64,000 bases of DNA, from positions 1-64,000 of the forward strand of contig JAIYDN010000049.1 of the NCBI GenBank assembly GCA_027487485.1. The letters run 5' to 3'. This DNA is from Planctomycetaceae bacterium (GTDB lineage: Bacteria; Planctomycetota; Planctomycetia; Pirellulales; Pirellulaceae). A program made the position numbers and the translations under genes. The notes under the pieces were generated by a model. The model saw nothing but the letters and a program-made list of their open reading frames with translations. It was not told the DNA's origin and did no database searches. Positions 41,490 through 51,146 of this stretch are shown in pieces. The first letter of the stretch is position 1. Each line of letters opens with the position of its first letter.

Positions 41490-42935
41490 CTAAACGATCT
41501 CGCTGATCGGCTCGACGTGCTCTACGCCTACCAGCTTTTGGTCTAAGCCACTATAGAAGTACGAAAGGCGGTTAGGATCGAGTCCTAACTGATGCAGTAC
41601 TGTGGCATGCATGTTTTTAACATGCAGAGGTCGTTCAGCGGCAGCAGCGCCCAATTCGTCGGTCGATCCGACGGAAGTACCACCCTTAATTCCACCACCT
41701 GCCATCCACATTGTAAAACCGTACGAGTTGTGATCGCGTCCAGTACTAGCTTGATACTCAGCCACGGGTTGTCGGCCAAACTCCCCACCCCAAACAACCA
41801 GGGTACTATCCAGTAGGCCACGTTGCTTGAGATCTTTTAGCAGGGCTGCGATAGGCTGATCGGTGTTGCCAGCATGTTTGCCGTGATTGGCCTCAAGATC
41901 GCCGTGGGCATCCCAATTGTCATCGTTATGAGCACCACCCGAATACAGCTGAATAAAGCGAACTCCTCGTTCGACCATGCGCCGAGCGAGCAAACAACGT
42001 CGTCCGAAATCATCGGTTCGCTTTTTCTCGCCGATCCCATACATGTCCAAGGTTGCTTGCGATTCCTGCGATAAGTCCACCACTTCAGGAGCCGACTGTT
42101 GCATTTGAAAGGCGAGTTCGTAACTGGAGATTCTGGCCCCTAGTTCCGAGTTTCCTGGTCTAGCCGCAAGGTGTGCTTGGTTATTCTCCTTGATAGCATC
42201 GATCAAATCTCGCTGCAATTCCCGCGTGACTCCAGGGGGCGGTTGCAGATCCAAAAGTGGAGCACCTTTCGCACGCAAGATAGTCCCTTGATAATTTGCC
42301 GGCATGAATCCGCTTGACCAATTTTTTGCTCCGCTGATGGGCCCGCCAGTAGGGTCCAACATCACGACATAACCCGGAAGATTTTCATTGAGCGATCCCA
42401 ATCCATAATTGACCCAGGCTCCCATCGAAGGTGAACCGCTAAGGATCTTTCCCGAGTTCATCATCAACATCGCAGACCCGTGGATGGGTGAGTCGGCAGT
42501 CATCGAATGCAGGAACGAGATATCGTCGACACATTCGCCCAACTTGGGAAACAAGTCGCTGACCCATTTGCCGCATTGGCCGTACTGTTTGAACTTCCAT
42601 CGTGGCTCTACGATGCGACCTTCGTTACGATGTCCGCCACGTCCAAAGGTCTTCACGGCGATCGTCTTGTTGTCCATGCCGACCATATTCGGCTTGTAGT
42701 CAAACGTATCGATCTGGCTTGGACCGCCGTACATGAACAGGAAGATCACCGACTTGGCTTTCGGCTGGTGATGTGTTGCGTGCTTGGCCACGCCTTCCGA
42801 CTCACCTGCCGAAGCTCTATTCCCGAAGAATCCATCTGCGGTTAAAAGCGAAGTGAGAGCAACACCGCCAAAACCACAGCCTGTTTCCCACAGGAATTCG
42901 CGACGTGTACGACCACAAAAATTCTTTTTCGTCAT
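41490..42935 (-). CDS. DUF1501 family protein with Tat signal (second pair)
   Basis: 481 residues. A twin-arginine signal opens it (TRREFLWETGCGFGGVALTS, about residues 9-28). The DUF1501 fold, related to alkaline phosphatase/sulfatase-like proteins, follows: VIFLFMYGGPSQIDTFDYKP near residues 63-82, FLHSMTADSPIHGSAMLMMN, GERGVRFIQLYSGGAHNDDN-type sequence, and VVWGGEFGRQPVAEY near 385. Family members are exported with a PSCyt/PSD1 protein, but their reaction is not established. It starts 3 bases after the stop of the upstream PSCyt1/PSD1 gene, so translation is probably coupled. Confidence 0.9.
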   Translation of the reverse strand: MTKKNFCGRTRREFLWETGCGFGGVALTSLLTADGFFGNRASAGESEGVAKHATHHQPKAKSVIFLFMYGGPSQIDTFDYKPNMVGMDNKTIAVKTFGRGGHRNEGRIVEPRWKFKQYGQCGKWVSDLFPKLGECVDDISFLHSMTADSPIHGSAMLMMNSGKILSGSPSMGAWVNYGLGSLNENLPGYVVMLDPTGGPISGAKNWSSGFMPANYQGTILRAKGAPLLDLQPPPGVTRELQRDLIDAIKENNQAHLAARPGNSELGARISSYELAFQMQQSAPEVVDLSQESQATLDMYGIGEKKRTDDFGRRCLLARRMVERGVRFIQLYSGGAHNDDNWDAHGDLEANHGKHAGNTDQPIAALLKDLKQRGLLDSTLVVWGGEFGRQPVAEYQASTGRDHNSYGFTMWMAGGGIKGGTSVGSTDELGAAAAERPLHVKNMHATVLHQLGLDPNRLSYFYSGLDQKLVGVEHVEPISEIV

Positions 42936-42938
42936 GGG

Positions 42939-45479
42939 TTAGTCCAAGTAGAGGAATTCGTTGCTATTGAGCAGTACCAAGCAATACTCGCGGAAAGCTT
43001 GTTGTTGCGTAAGTTTGAATTTGGATTGAAGTGTCCGAATGCGCGATACAGCTCGCTCTCTTTCCGCGAATTCGGAACGGCGTGAGTAAGCCGTTTCAAT
43101 CGCTGCGTCGACCCAGCCATTCAAGTCACTTCCTTGGGCCATGGCGTACTCCGCGAAAGCACTTGATTGCTTCTGCATAAACGCTCCGTTGAGCATGTTC
43201 ATGGCTTGCGCAGCTTGCGTTGTCAGAAAGCGTGCTTCACAACTGGTGTCGGTTTCTGGAAAATCAAAGACCGACAGTTCCGGCGGGATCAGCGAGCGTT
43301 TAATAAAAATGTAAACACTTCGTCGAGCCTTGTCGGATTCGGACGAGTTCGCCCAACCATTCCCAGGAATACTTTGTCCTGCTTTCACATCGTCGGAGAC
43401 GTCCGGAAAAACACTCGGCCCAGCTTGTTTCCAATGAATCTTACCACTGACCGTAAGCACCCCGTCACGCAATTCCTCTGCACTTAGACGACGGACATTA
43501 AATCGCGCGAAGTAGTCATTGTTAGGATCCTTGGCCACGCTTGCATCGTCACCGCTCGAGCTGCAACGGTAGGTTTCCGACATCAACATCATGCGATGCA
43601 ACGGCTTTAAGTGCCAGTCGAATCGAACCAGTTGCTGAGCCAAGAAGTCCAACAATTCTGGATGTGTCGGTGGATCACCCAGCTGTCCAAAGTTATTGGA
43701 CGACCGAACGATTCCTCGGCCAAAATGATGTTGCCAAATTCGATTGACAATAACGCGTCCTGTAAGCCGATTCGTTGGAGACGTAATCCAGCGCGCCAAT
43801 TCGATTCTTCTCCCTGCGGACGACTTCCTAGTCGATTCAAGCGAAGGAGGTGGATCACGATAAAGTGCCGGAAATGCTGGCTCGACCTGATCTCCATGCG
43901 CCTCGGGACTGCCACGCATCAAAACAAATGTTTGCTCCGGAGTTGGGTTACACTTGGCCAGCCCCATTCGGAAATCGCTGGGGATCGACTCGATTTCTTT
44001 CCGAAGCTCTTCCGTTTGCGTTTTCAGTTCGGAGTATTCCTTCCACTGATTTTCGTCGAGATGCTTTTCCAGTTTTTCGGAGATGACCTTGTTACGGTCT
44101 GGGCTTTTCGCTGCCAGCTTATCTTCGTCCGTCATGGTCGCTATTCCCAGCTCCTCCAGCTCTTTGAGCCTGGAACGCTGGTCATTCAATTTGTTTCTCA
44201 ATTGCCGCTTCTTTTTGACAACGGTCGGTTCCGAAACGTCGATTTGGCTGTTCGTTTTTTCATCACCACGCGTTCCGTAGGTGGTTACGTCCCGAAGAAA
44301 AGCTACCATCTGGTAATAGTCTTTCTGTGGGATAGGGTCGATCTTATGATCGTGGCAACGTGCGCAATTGAGCGTCAGGCCAAGCATGCCCTGACCGATG
44401 GTGGTGACCAAGTCATCGTATTCGTCGTATTTGGCTTTCTCCGGATCGGCGGGTTCATCGTCCCAGATTCCCAGCCGATAGAAACCGGTGGCCGTTAAGG
44501 TTTCCGGGGTTGGGCTTTCAAGTTCATCCCCAGCCAATTGCTCCTGTAAAAATTGATCGTAGGGTTTGTCTTCATTCAAAGATTGGATGACATAATCCCG
44601 GTACTTCCAGGCGTTTGGCTTGGGGCCGTCACGTTCAAAGCTGTTGGTTTCTGCATAACGCACGACGTCCAACCAGTCGCGAGCCATACGTTCTCCAAAC
44701 CGAGGGTCCGCTAACAAATCGTCGACCAGTTTGGAGTAAGCTTCTTCGGAAGGGTCTGCCGCGAATCGCTCGATCGTCTCGAGATCCGGAGGTACACCGA
44801 TGCAGTCAAAATAAAGTCTTCGCACTAAAGCATGTGGACTCGCTTGCGGCGACTGCTTCAACGACATCGCCTGCAGACGCTGGTGAACAAAAGCGTCGAT
44901 CGGATTGGATGGAGTTGCTCCCGATAAAGACTTGGGTGGCTTGGGATCGCTCAAGGGCAAGAATGCCCAATGCTCTTTGTATTCGGCACCCGAGTCAATC
45001 CATTGCTTCAGCAGTTGAACTTGTGTTTCCGATACCCCAGCACCCTCGGGAGGCATTCGCACACTTGGATCATTGGATGTGATCCGATTGATGATTTCGC
45101 TTTCGGTCCATTTGCCTGGAACGATTGGCTTGAGTCCACTTTCGCCATCCTGAGTCGCCTTATCAAATTCGTGCAGGGCGACTCCGGATTGCTGAGTTTC
45201 AGGACCGTGGCACGCAAAGCATTGCTTGGCTAGGATCGGCCGAATCTGGCGACTGAAATCAATGCCAGGTTCTGCAGCTTCGAGGCTGCCGGTGCAAGTC
45301 GCCACACACCAAAACAGACTAGCAACGAGCATGGGAAAGGGCAAAGTTGCAGCAAGCTCGCGAAAAACAGTAGGAGAGGACGATGCTTGGCTCGTCAAGG
45401 TGTAGTGAAACCAGTGTCGGCAACTGGATTTCCAAGAAGGAACAACCCCTCGATGAGATCGTATCGCAATCGATAGCAT
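42939..45479 (-). CDS. PSCyt1-PSCyt2-PSD1 (DUF1549/DUF1553) cytochrome-like protein (second pair)
   Basis: 846 residues from the ATG at 45479; a second ATG at 45332 would start directly at a signal peptide (MLVASLFWCVATC) and is a good alternative. PSCyt1, about residues 75-170, has a haem c motif CFACH (87-91). PSCyt2/DUF1549, about 195-400, includes RDWLDVVRYAETNSFERDGP and a second haem motif CARCH (372-376). Residues about 410-490 are a charged coiled coil. PSD1/DUF1553, about 555 to the end, has VIVNRIWQHHFGRGIV and ends with LLNSNEFLYLD. The function is unproven: the family is planctomycete-specific and thought to be extracytoplasmic, redox- or polysaccharide-related. It pairs with the DUF1501 gene downstream; 145 bases separate it from the first pair upstream, so a four-gene operon is possible. 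Confidence 0.9.
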   Translation of the reverse strand: MLSIAIRSHRGVVPSWKSSCRHWFHYTLTSQASSSPTVFRELAATLPFPMLVASLFWCVATCTGSLEAAEPGIDFSRQIRPILAKQCFACHGPETQQSGVALHEFDKATQDGESGLKPIVPGKWTESEIINRITSNDPSVRMPPEGAGVSETQVQLLKQWIDSGAEYKEHWAFLPLSDPKPPKSLSGATPSNPIDAFVHQRLQAMSLKQSPQASPHALVRRLYFDCIGVPPDLETIERFAADPSEEAYSKLVDDLLADPRFGERMARDWLDVVRYAETNSFERDGPKPNAWKYRDYVIQSLNEDKPYDQFLQEQLAGDELESPTPETLTATGFYRLGIWDDEPADPEKAKYDEYDDLVTTIGQGMLGLTLNCARCHDHKIDPIPQKDYYQMVAFLRDVTTYGTRGDEKTNSQIDVSEPTVVKKKRQLRNKLNDQRSRLKELEELGIATMTDEDKLAAKSPDRNKVISEKLEKHLDENQWKEYSELKTQTEELRKEIESIPSDFRMGLAKCNPTPEQTFVLMRGSPEAHGDQVEPAFPALYRDPPPSLESTRKSSAGRRIELARWITSPTNRLTGRVIVNRIWQHHFGRGIVRSSNNFGQLGDPPTHPELLDFLAQQLVRFDWHLKPLHRMMLMSETYRCSSSGDDASVAKDPNNDYFARFNVRRLSAEELRDGVLTVSGKIHWKQAGPSVFPDVSDDVKAGQSIPGNGWANSSESDKARRSVYIFIKRSLIPPELSVFDFPETDTSCEARFLTTQAAQAMNMLNGAFMQKQSSAFAEYAMAQGSDLNGWVDAAIETAYSRRSEFAERERAVSRIRTLQSKFKLTQQQAFREYCLVLLNSNEFLYLD

Positions 45480-45624
45480 AGGTAATTTTGTCTATTGAAG
45501 GTGGGAGGAAAGGGCGAAACTTTCCAGTAGTCGGGCCAGACCTATAGTATACCCAACAGGCAGACTCAAGTGCAAACTTTCGACTGGAAGCGGAGCATGC
45601 ACGCCCCGCCACGGGGAAGATCTG

Positions 45625-47118
45625 CTATATCGCATTGCTCAAGATCGGTTCCAAAACTTTTCCGTGGACGTCCGTCAGCCGACGTTCGATTCCATTGTGA
45701 TAAAAGCAGAGCCGTTGATGATCTAAACCAAGCAGATGCAGAATAGTCGCATGCAAGTCATAGATGGTCGCCACATTTTCGGTTGCCTGGTAGCCAAATT
45801 CATCCGTTGCGCCGTAAGTAAATCCAGGCTTCACTCCTGCACCCGCCAACCACACAGTAAAACCCTTCGGATTGTGGTCACGGCCGTTGGCACCTTTTTG
45901 AAACGTAGGCATCCGACCAAACTCAGTCACAAACGCCACCAGCGTGTCCGCCAGCAGTCCCCTTTGCTTCAAGTCCTTGAGTAGAGCGGCAACGGGTTGG
46001 TCAAGAATTGGGCCATGTTTTTCATACTGTTCTTTGAGCGTCTTGTGACCATCCCAGTTGCCAACGCCTTCTCCCATCGCGTACGACCCATTAAACAACT
46101 GTACGAAGCGCACTCCTTTTTCAATCAATCGACGGGCCAAGATGCAATTCTTCGCAAAACCAGCCTTCGTTGTATTGACGGTATCATCGGCCCCATAAGC
46201 CGTGAGTGTAGCGGCGCTTTCTTGACTCAGGTCGTTGACTTCGGCTGCGGCCAATTGCATCTTGGCAGCAAGTTCGTAGCTGGCGATGCGTGCAGCTAGG
46301 TCAGTATCACCAGGGTTCTTTTCAAGATACGATTCATTGAGCTTGCTCAAGAAATCGCGTGTCGCTTGATCTGCATCTTGACTGATGGCTGCCGGTCTGG
46401 CCAAATTCGCGATCGGCTTTCCAGCGCGAAACGGAGTGCCTTGAAACATGGCTGGCAAGAAACCTGCCGACCATTGCCTTGGCCCCACTTGAGGCACACC
46501 GCGAGGATCCGGAATAGCAACAAACGACGGCAGGTCCTGATTGATCGTTCCCAGGGCGTACGTAACCCACGCTCCGACACTCGGATAGCCATCCAGCGTA
46601 AAGCCCGTTGCCATCTGATTCTCAGCGGGGCCGTGGGTATTCGATTTGGCAGTCATCGAATGAATGAAGCACATGTCGTCAGCATGCTGAGCCAATTGCG
46701 GCAACAGATCACTGATCATCTTCCCGGACTGGCCTCGCGGTTTGAAGTCCCACAATGGCTTGATCAAGTTGCCGTTGGCTCCTTGAAAGGTGACTAAGCT
46801 ATCGCTGTCGGGCATCGGCGTATCATGATACTTGATCAGCGAAGGCTTGTAGTCAAACGTATCGACGTGCGAAATGGCACCCGAACAAAAGATCAGAATC
46901 ACTTGTTTGGCTGCTGCGGGCTTCCAATGCGGATCGCGTGTCGCGAAGGGTTTGGCTGGATCAATGGCTGGCCTTAACGGAGAACGATCCTCGGCAGCAG
47001 CAGAATCCGCCAACAACGAGCTCAAGGCAATTCCACCCAGCCCCGTTCCGCCCCATTGCAAAAAGTTACGTCGGCACAGGAGATGGCGTCCTGCATTGGA
47101 TAGGAATGCATGCGACAT
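45625..47118 (-). CDS. DUF1501 family protein with Tat signal (first pair)
   Basis: 497 residues. It has a twin-arginine signal ([20 protein letters not shown], about residues 14-33). The DUF1501 fold follows with [60 protein letters not shown], and [20 protein letters not shown]. It is a paralogue of the protein at 41490-42935: same length class, same order of motifs, moderate identity. The residue block [12 protein letters not shown] replaces the more usual GGAHNDDNWDAH. It starts 3 bases after the stop of its PSCyt/PSD1 partner. Exported by the Tat route; reaction unknown. Confidence 0.9.
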   Translation of the reverse strand: MSHAFLSNAGRHLLCRRNFLQWGGTGLGGIALSSLLADSAAAEDRSPLRPAIDPAKPFATRDPHWKPAAAKQVILIFCSGAISHVDTFDYKPSLIKYHDTPMPDSDSLVTFQGANGNLIKPLWDFKPRGQSGKMISDLLPQLAQHADDMCFIHSMTAKSNTHGPAENQMATGFTLDGYPSVGAWVTYALGTINQDLPSFVAIPDPRGVPQVGPRQWSAGFLPAMFQGTPFRAGKPIANLARPAAISQDADQATRDFLSKLNESYLEKNPGDTDLAARIASYELAAKMQLAAAEVNDLSQESAATLTAYGADDTVNTTKAGFAKNCILARRLIEKGVRFVQLFNGSYAMGEGVGNWDGHKTLKEQYEKHGPILDQPVAALLKDLKQRGLLADTLVAFVTEFGRMPTFQKGANGRDHNPKGFTVWLAGAGVKPGFTYGATDEFGYQATENVATIYDLHATILHLLGLDHQRLCFYHNGIERRLTDVHGKVLEPILSNAI

Positions 47119-47121
47119 GAA

Positions 47122-50019
47122 TCAACGCACCGATAAAAATTCGTTGGAGTTGTATAAGGCTCGGCAAAACACGGCCAATCCATGCTGTGAGATAAGTTGC
47201 TCGGACGCAGACAATTCCTTGGCTTCCGGTGTCCTGCCAAAGGCAAGCTGGAAGGCCAATTCAATTTGGCCTTTGGTATCTTTCCCAGCACTGGATTCCA
47301 ACCGCTCTGCAAATCGCTTAGCTTGATCGATTAGAAATTCGCTATTGAGCAAATTCAAAGCCTGAAGAGGTGTAATCGAAACATTTCGTTTGGGCTGGAT
47401 CTGACCACCATCGGGGCAATCAAAGACTCCGAACAAGGAATCCAATTCCACACGCGGCTTGTTCTGATAAATCATCCGACGAAAATCTCCTTCGCCGAAT
47501 TGTATTTTGGTTTCATAGACTCGAACATAATTCGTGTTGGGAACAAACAAATCAAATCCAGGTCCACCCATGCGTAAATCCAATTGCCCACTGACGGCAA
47601 GGATGGAGTCGCGTATGGCTTCCGCTTCTAGCCGTCGAGGAGAAAATCTCCAAAGCCATCGGTTGTTGGCGTCGACGCGAAGGCCATCGGCCTGGACCTG
47701 ACTTGATTGACGATAGGCTTGGCTTGTTAAGATTCGTTTTTGCAGTTGCTTAACGCTCCAACCCGACTCGATGAACTCGCTTGCCAGCCAGTCGAGCAGT
47801 TCTGGGTGAGAAGGGACTCCACCGTTATGGCCGAAGTCGCTGGGGGTATCTACCAAACCTACACCAAAGTGATACTGCCAAATTCGATTGACCATGACTC
47901 GAGCGGGCAACGGATTACCCGCATTCGCAATCCAGTTCGCAAGCTGAACACGTCTCTCTTGCTCTGGCAGGTCTTCTGGCATCGATAGGGCATCGCCTAC
48001 CCCTTGGATTCCGCCTGGCGCGATCGGTTCTTTAGGTTGCATAGGATCGCCACGACTTAATCGATAGGTCGGAGCAGGCTTTTCCATTTTCCCAACATAG
48101 GCGGTTGTCGGCGAGATCAATTGCTTTAGCTGTACTTGCAGATTTGCTAAAGTCGCTTCTTGCACTTCTGCTAGATCGCGCTGCTCCTTCGAAAGTGCGA
48201 TGACCTTCCAATCGGACTCTGGAGTTCTCGGGCTCGAGAAAGGTATACGATCGTATGAATCGGCCACGGTATTCCACTGAGTTCCATTCTCACTGCATTC
48301 GATTTGGTAACGAACGGGTAGGCGATCTGCAAATTGCTCCTTGCGATCACGTCCCCAAACTACCTTGACAATCGACTCGCGATTGGGCAATTCCAAAACA
48401 ACCCAACCCATTCCTGCGGTGTTGGAGATCCAGCTGCGGTCGTTACCAACCTGGCCATCGATAAGATGTTGCAGTTGATGTCGTTCGTTTCCAGGAAAAT
48501 CGCCGGATGAACTCAGTTTCGCATGAACAGCAACATTGCGCCCATCGCCTGTCCATAGCTCCAGCTCATCCAAACATGGCTCTGCACCGGTGTTCGTTTC
48601 TTCAATGTTGAACTTTACGTACTTGGCGGAAACGGGGGCAAGCCGTTCCGAATTCTGGATTGCATTTACCGGAGGGCGCTTCGGAGATGCAAGGCTTGAG
48701 GCATTCGCCTCGCGTGCCTTGGGGGACGCAAGGGGAACCAGGGCTTCCAATTCCATCGATATCTTCTGAATCTCCGAACGGAGATGTTCTACTGTTTGCT
48801 GAACGTCTGGTTTCGCCGCTTTCTCGATCGGACGTTCACCGTGCTGCACTCCGGATAAACAGGCCACCATGGCGAAGTAATCACGTTGTGTGATTGGGTC
48901 GAACTTGTGGTTATGACATCGAGCACAACCGACCGTCAATCCAAGAAAAGCACTGCCGGTTGTACTGACCATGTCGTGAAGTTCGTCGGACCGTTGCTGA
49001 GCAGTCAAGACAGGGTCAGGCGATTTGACTTGATCCCATGGCCCACCCACAATAAAACCCGTCCCTAGATCTGCCCCAAGCGAATCGCCAGCAAGCTGTT
49101 CACGCATGAACTGATCGTAGGGCATGTCTTGATTGAAAGCATCGATAACGTAGTCGCGGTAACGCCAAGCATTCGGCCGTGGCTGATTCATTTCAAAACC
49201 ATTGCTCTCCGCAAAGCGAACCACATCGAGCCAATGTCGTGCCCAGCGTTCTCCATAACGAGGCGAATCCAACAGTCGTGAAACCATAAGTTCGTAAGTG
49301 TGGCCGGCTCGCTTCTCGGTCTGTAGATCCGATAGGTACGCGTCAACTTGTGTCGGTTCTGGTGGCAAGCCAGTCAAGCCGAAGGTCAATCGGCGAAGCA
49401 GTGTACGTGGTTCTTCCTCCTGCGAGATCGTTAGTCCGTGTTCGTTTAACTTGGCTGCAATGAACGAATCGATCGGATTGGCAAAAGTACGTCCATCGGG
49501 CAAGGTCGGTACCGGCGGTCGGACTACAGGTCGTAAAGACCAAAGCGGTTTCGTTTCTACTGCGCCAGCAAGTTCATCAGGCCACACTGCACCTTGATCG
49601 ATCCAGGCTCGGAGAATCGAGATTTGTTTTGCCGACAAAGGCTGACTGCCGCTATCAACGGGAGGCATCTTTGTTTCATAGGTTGCACTCGAGGCTGCTG
49701 CAACGTCGAGACTGACGAAACGAATCAAAGGACTTGCATCTGCGCGATGAGGGATAATGGCAGCCTCTGCCGAATCGCCCCCCTGGAAAGCAATATCGCG
49801 CACATCCAGCCGGTACCCGCTTTGCTGCTCGGCTGGACCGTGGCATGCATAGCAATGAGTTTGAAGAATCGGCAGAACTTCGGTCGCAAAATCGACTTCA
49901 GCGGCTTGGACCGATCCCGATGCAATAACCCCTTCAGCCGTCATCCAGACAACGCTACAGACAAAAAGAAAGACAACTTGGCACAATGAAGAACGAGGAT
50001 GAATCACTGTGGTATGCAT
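47122..50019 (-). CDS. PSCyt1-PSCyt2-F5/8C-PSD1 cytochrome-like protein (first pair)
   Basis: 965 residues from the ATG at 50019, which places a signal peptide (SLCQVVFLFVCSVVWMTAEG) at the start; an in-frame ATG at 50136 would add 39 unlikely residues. PSCyt1 carries haem motif CYACH (56-60). PSCyt2/DUF1549 has RHWLDVVRFAESNGFEMNQP and a second motif CARCH (about 363-367). An F5/8 type C (discoidin-like) domain, about residues 450-593 (KYVKFNIEETNTG, LDELELWTGDGRNVAVH, WNTVADSYDRIPF), sits where the second-pair homologue has a coiled coil; such domains bind carbohydrate. PSD1/DUF1553, about 683 to the end, has VMVNRIWQYHFGVGLVDTPS and a terminal ALYNSNEFLSVR. It is the first gene of the pair and divergent from the hydrolase at 50195. 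Confidence 0.9.
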   Translation of the reverse strand: MHTTVIHPRSSLCQVVFLFVCSVVWMTAEGVIASGSVQAAEVDFATEVLPILQTHCYACHGPAEQQSGYRLDVRDIAFQGGDSAEAAIIPHRADASPLIRFVSLDVAAASSATYETKMPPVDSGSQPLSAKQISILRAWIDQGAVWPDELAGAVETKPLWSLRPVVRPPVPTLPDGRTFANPIDSFIAAKLNEHGLTISQEEEPRTLLRRLTFGLTGLPPEPTQVDAYLSDLQTEKRAGHTYELMVSRLLDSPRYGERWARHWLDVVRFAESNGFEMNQPRPNAWRYRDYVIDAFNQDMPYDQFMREQLAGDSLGADLGTGFIVGGPWDQVKSPDPVLTAQQRSDELHDMVSTTGSAFLGLTVGCARCHNHKFDPITQRDYFAMVACLSGVQHGERPIEKAAKPDVQQTVEHLRSEIQKISMELEALVPLASPKAREANASSLASPKRPPVNAIQNSERLAPVSAKYVKFNIEETNTGAEPCLDELELWTGDGRNVAVHAKLSSSGDFPGNERHQLQHLIDGQVGNDRSWISNTAGMGWVVLELPNRESIVKVVWGRDRKEQFADRLPVRYQIECSENGTQWNTVADSYDRIPFSSPRTPESDWKVIALSKEQRDLAEVQEATLANLQVQLKQLISPTTAYVGKMEKPAPTYRLSRGDPMQPKEPIAPGGIQGVGDALSMPEDLPEQERRVQLANWIANAGNPLPARVMVNRIWQYHFGVGLVDTPSDFGHNGGVPSHPELLDWLASEFIESGWSVKQLQKRILTSQAYRQSSQVQADGLRVDANNRWLWRFSPRRLEAEAIRDSILAVSGQLDLRMGGPGFDLFVPNTNYVRVYETKIQFGEGDFRRMIYQNKPRVELDSLFGVFDCPDGGQIQPKRNVSITPLQALNLLNSEFLIDQAKRFAERLESSAGKDTKGQIELAFQLAFGRTPEAKELSASEQLISQHGLAVFCRALYNSNEFLSVR

Positions 50020-50194
50020 GATTTCTACGGCGGGGTTGCAATCGGAAGGACTTTCTATGATAGTTGATTTCGGTTGATCCATCACGCAGTCTTGTCCAAA
50101 AAAAGACCTTACGATTGGTATTCGGTGACATATCATCCATTAGCCGATGCTAGTGACACAGATTCAATATCCCTTTCCCTCCAGGGCAACTTCC

Positions 50195-50998
50195 ATGTTT
50201 TGCATTCGCACTCTTTCTCTCGCGTGCTGTCTTTCGCTTCTTTCCACGGTTTCCTGGGCGCAATCGGCGAAGACGGACTTGATCCTTCCTGGCGAAACAT
50301 TCGAAATCGAAGGACGGCCGGCCTTCGTTTTTTTACCGAAAGAAAATTTGAAGCAAGTTCCTCAACCTTGGGTGTTGTACTGCATCACCGTTCCTGGATA
50401 CCCAGACGTGCACGAAAAATGGCTGCATGAACAGTTGCTAAATGCTGGCGTTGCTGTCGCTGGAGTGGATGCAGGAGAGTCTTTTGGTAACCAAGCGGGA
50501 GTCAAGCTGATGGACAGCCTGTATGAACATCTGGTGACAAAGCGTCGTTTTTCCAAGCGGCCAGCCGTACTGGGACGCAGCCGAGGTGGTTTGCAGGCAA
50601 TGAGCTGGATAGCGACGGGGCCTGAACGGGCTGCCGGCCTTGCGGGCATCTATCCCAACTACGATTTACGAGCCTACCCAGGAATCGACAAAGCAGCCTC
50701 GGCCTATGGACTTTCCGAAGCTGACTTAGCCTTGCAAGAACCGAAGCTGAACCCAATCCACAAGGCCAAGGTTCTAGCCACCGCAAAGGTTCCAGCCTTT
50801 TTGCTTCACGGTGATAGCGACACCGTGGTTCCCATCGAACCCAACTCGATGACGGTCAAAGAAGCTTACAAGCAGACTGGCGTTGACGAGCTTGCTCAGT
50901 TGGTGGTGATCGAAGGTGGAAAGCATGATTTCGATGAACGCTGGTTTCGAAATCAAGCCATGGTCGATTTTTTGATTCGCGTTGCCATGGCGAAGTAA
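50195..50998 (+). CDS. Secreted alpha/beta hydrolase
   Basis: 267 residues from the ATG at 50195, chosen because it begins directly with a signal peptide (MFCIRTLSLACCLSLLSTVS, cleavage near WAQS); an ATG at 50147 would add 16 residues. The nucleophile elbow is GRSRGG with Ser129. The acid is in HGDSDTVVP (Asp207 or Asp209) and the histidine is His244 in GGKHDF. This is a complete catalytic triad in alpha/beta-hydrolase order. The substrate is unknown: an esterase or peptidase-like activity is possible, and the closest informal match is planctomycete 'alpha/beta hydrolase' or 'prolyl oligopeptidase-like' proteins. It is divergent from the PSCyt/DUF1501 cluster, so a shared role with those exported proteins is possible but unproven. 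Confidence 0.83.
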   Translation: MFCIRTLSLACCLSLLSTVSWAQSAKTDLILPGETFEIEGRPAFVFLPKENLKQVPQPWVLYCITVPGYPDVHEKWLHEQLLNAGVAVAGVDAGESFGNQAGVKLMDSLYEHLVTKRRFSKRPAVLGRSRGGLQAMSWIATGPERAAGLAGIYPNYDLRAYPGIDKAASAYGLSEADLALQEPKLNPIHKAKVLATAKVPAFLLHGDSDTVVPIEPNSMTVKEAYKQTGVDELAQLVVIEGGKHDFDERWFRNQAMVDFLIRVAMAK

Positions 50999-51037
50999 AC
51001 AGATCGCAGCCGCGAAAAGACCAAAGTTTTCATGGCT

Positions 51038-51116
51038 GCCTCGGCCACTGCAGGTTGAAAGGGCCTCGTTGCCTCGGCCACTACGGTGACGGGCCTCGTC
51101 GCCTCGGCCACTACGG
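51038..51116. repeat. Short tandem repeat with core GCCTCGGCCACT
   Basis: The 12-base core occurs at 51038-51049, 51071-51082 and 51101-51112. The last two copies lie in a 30-base unit (GGGCCTCGT-GCCTCGGCCACTACGG, at 51061-51086 and 51091-51116) with one mismatch. The spacer lies between two convergent genes. No coding role is apparent. Confidence 0.7.
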
Positions 51117-51146
51117 GTTTGAACAGCAGGCGAGTCGATTCGATGT

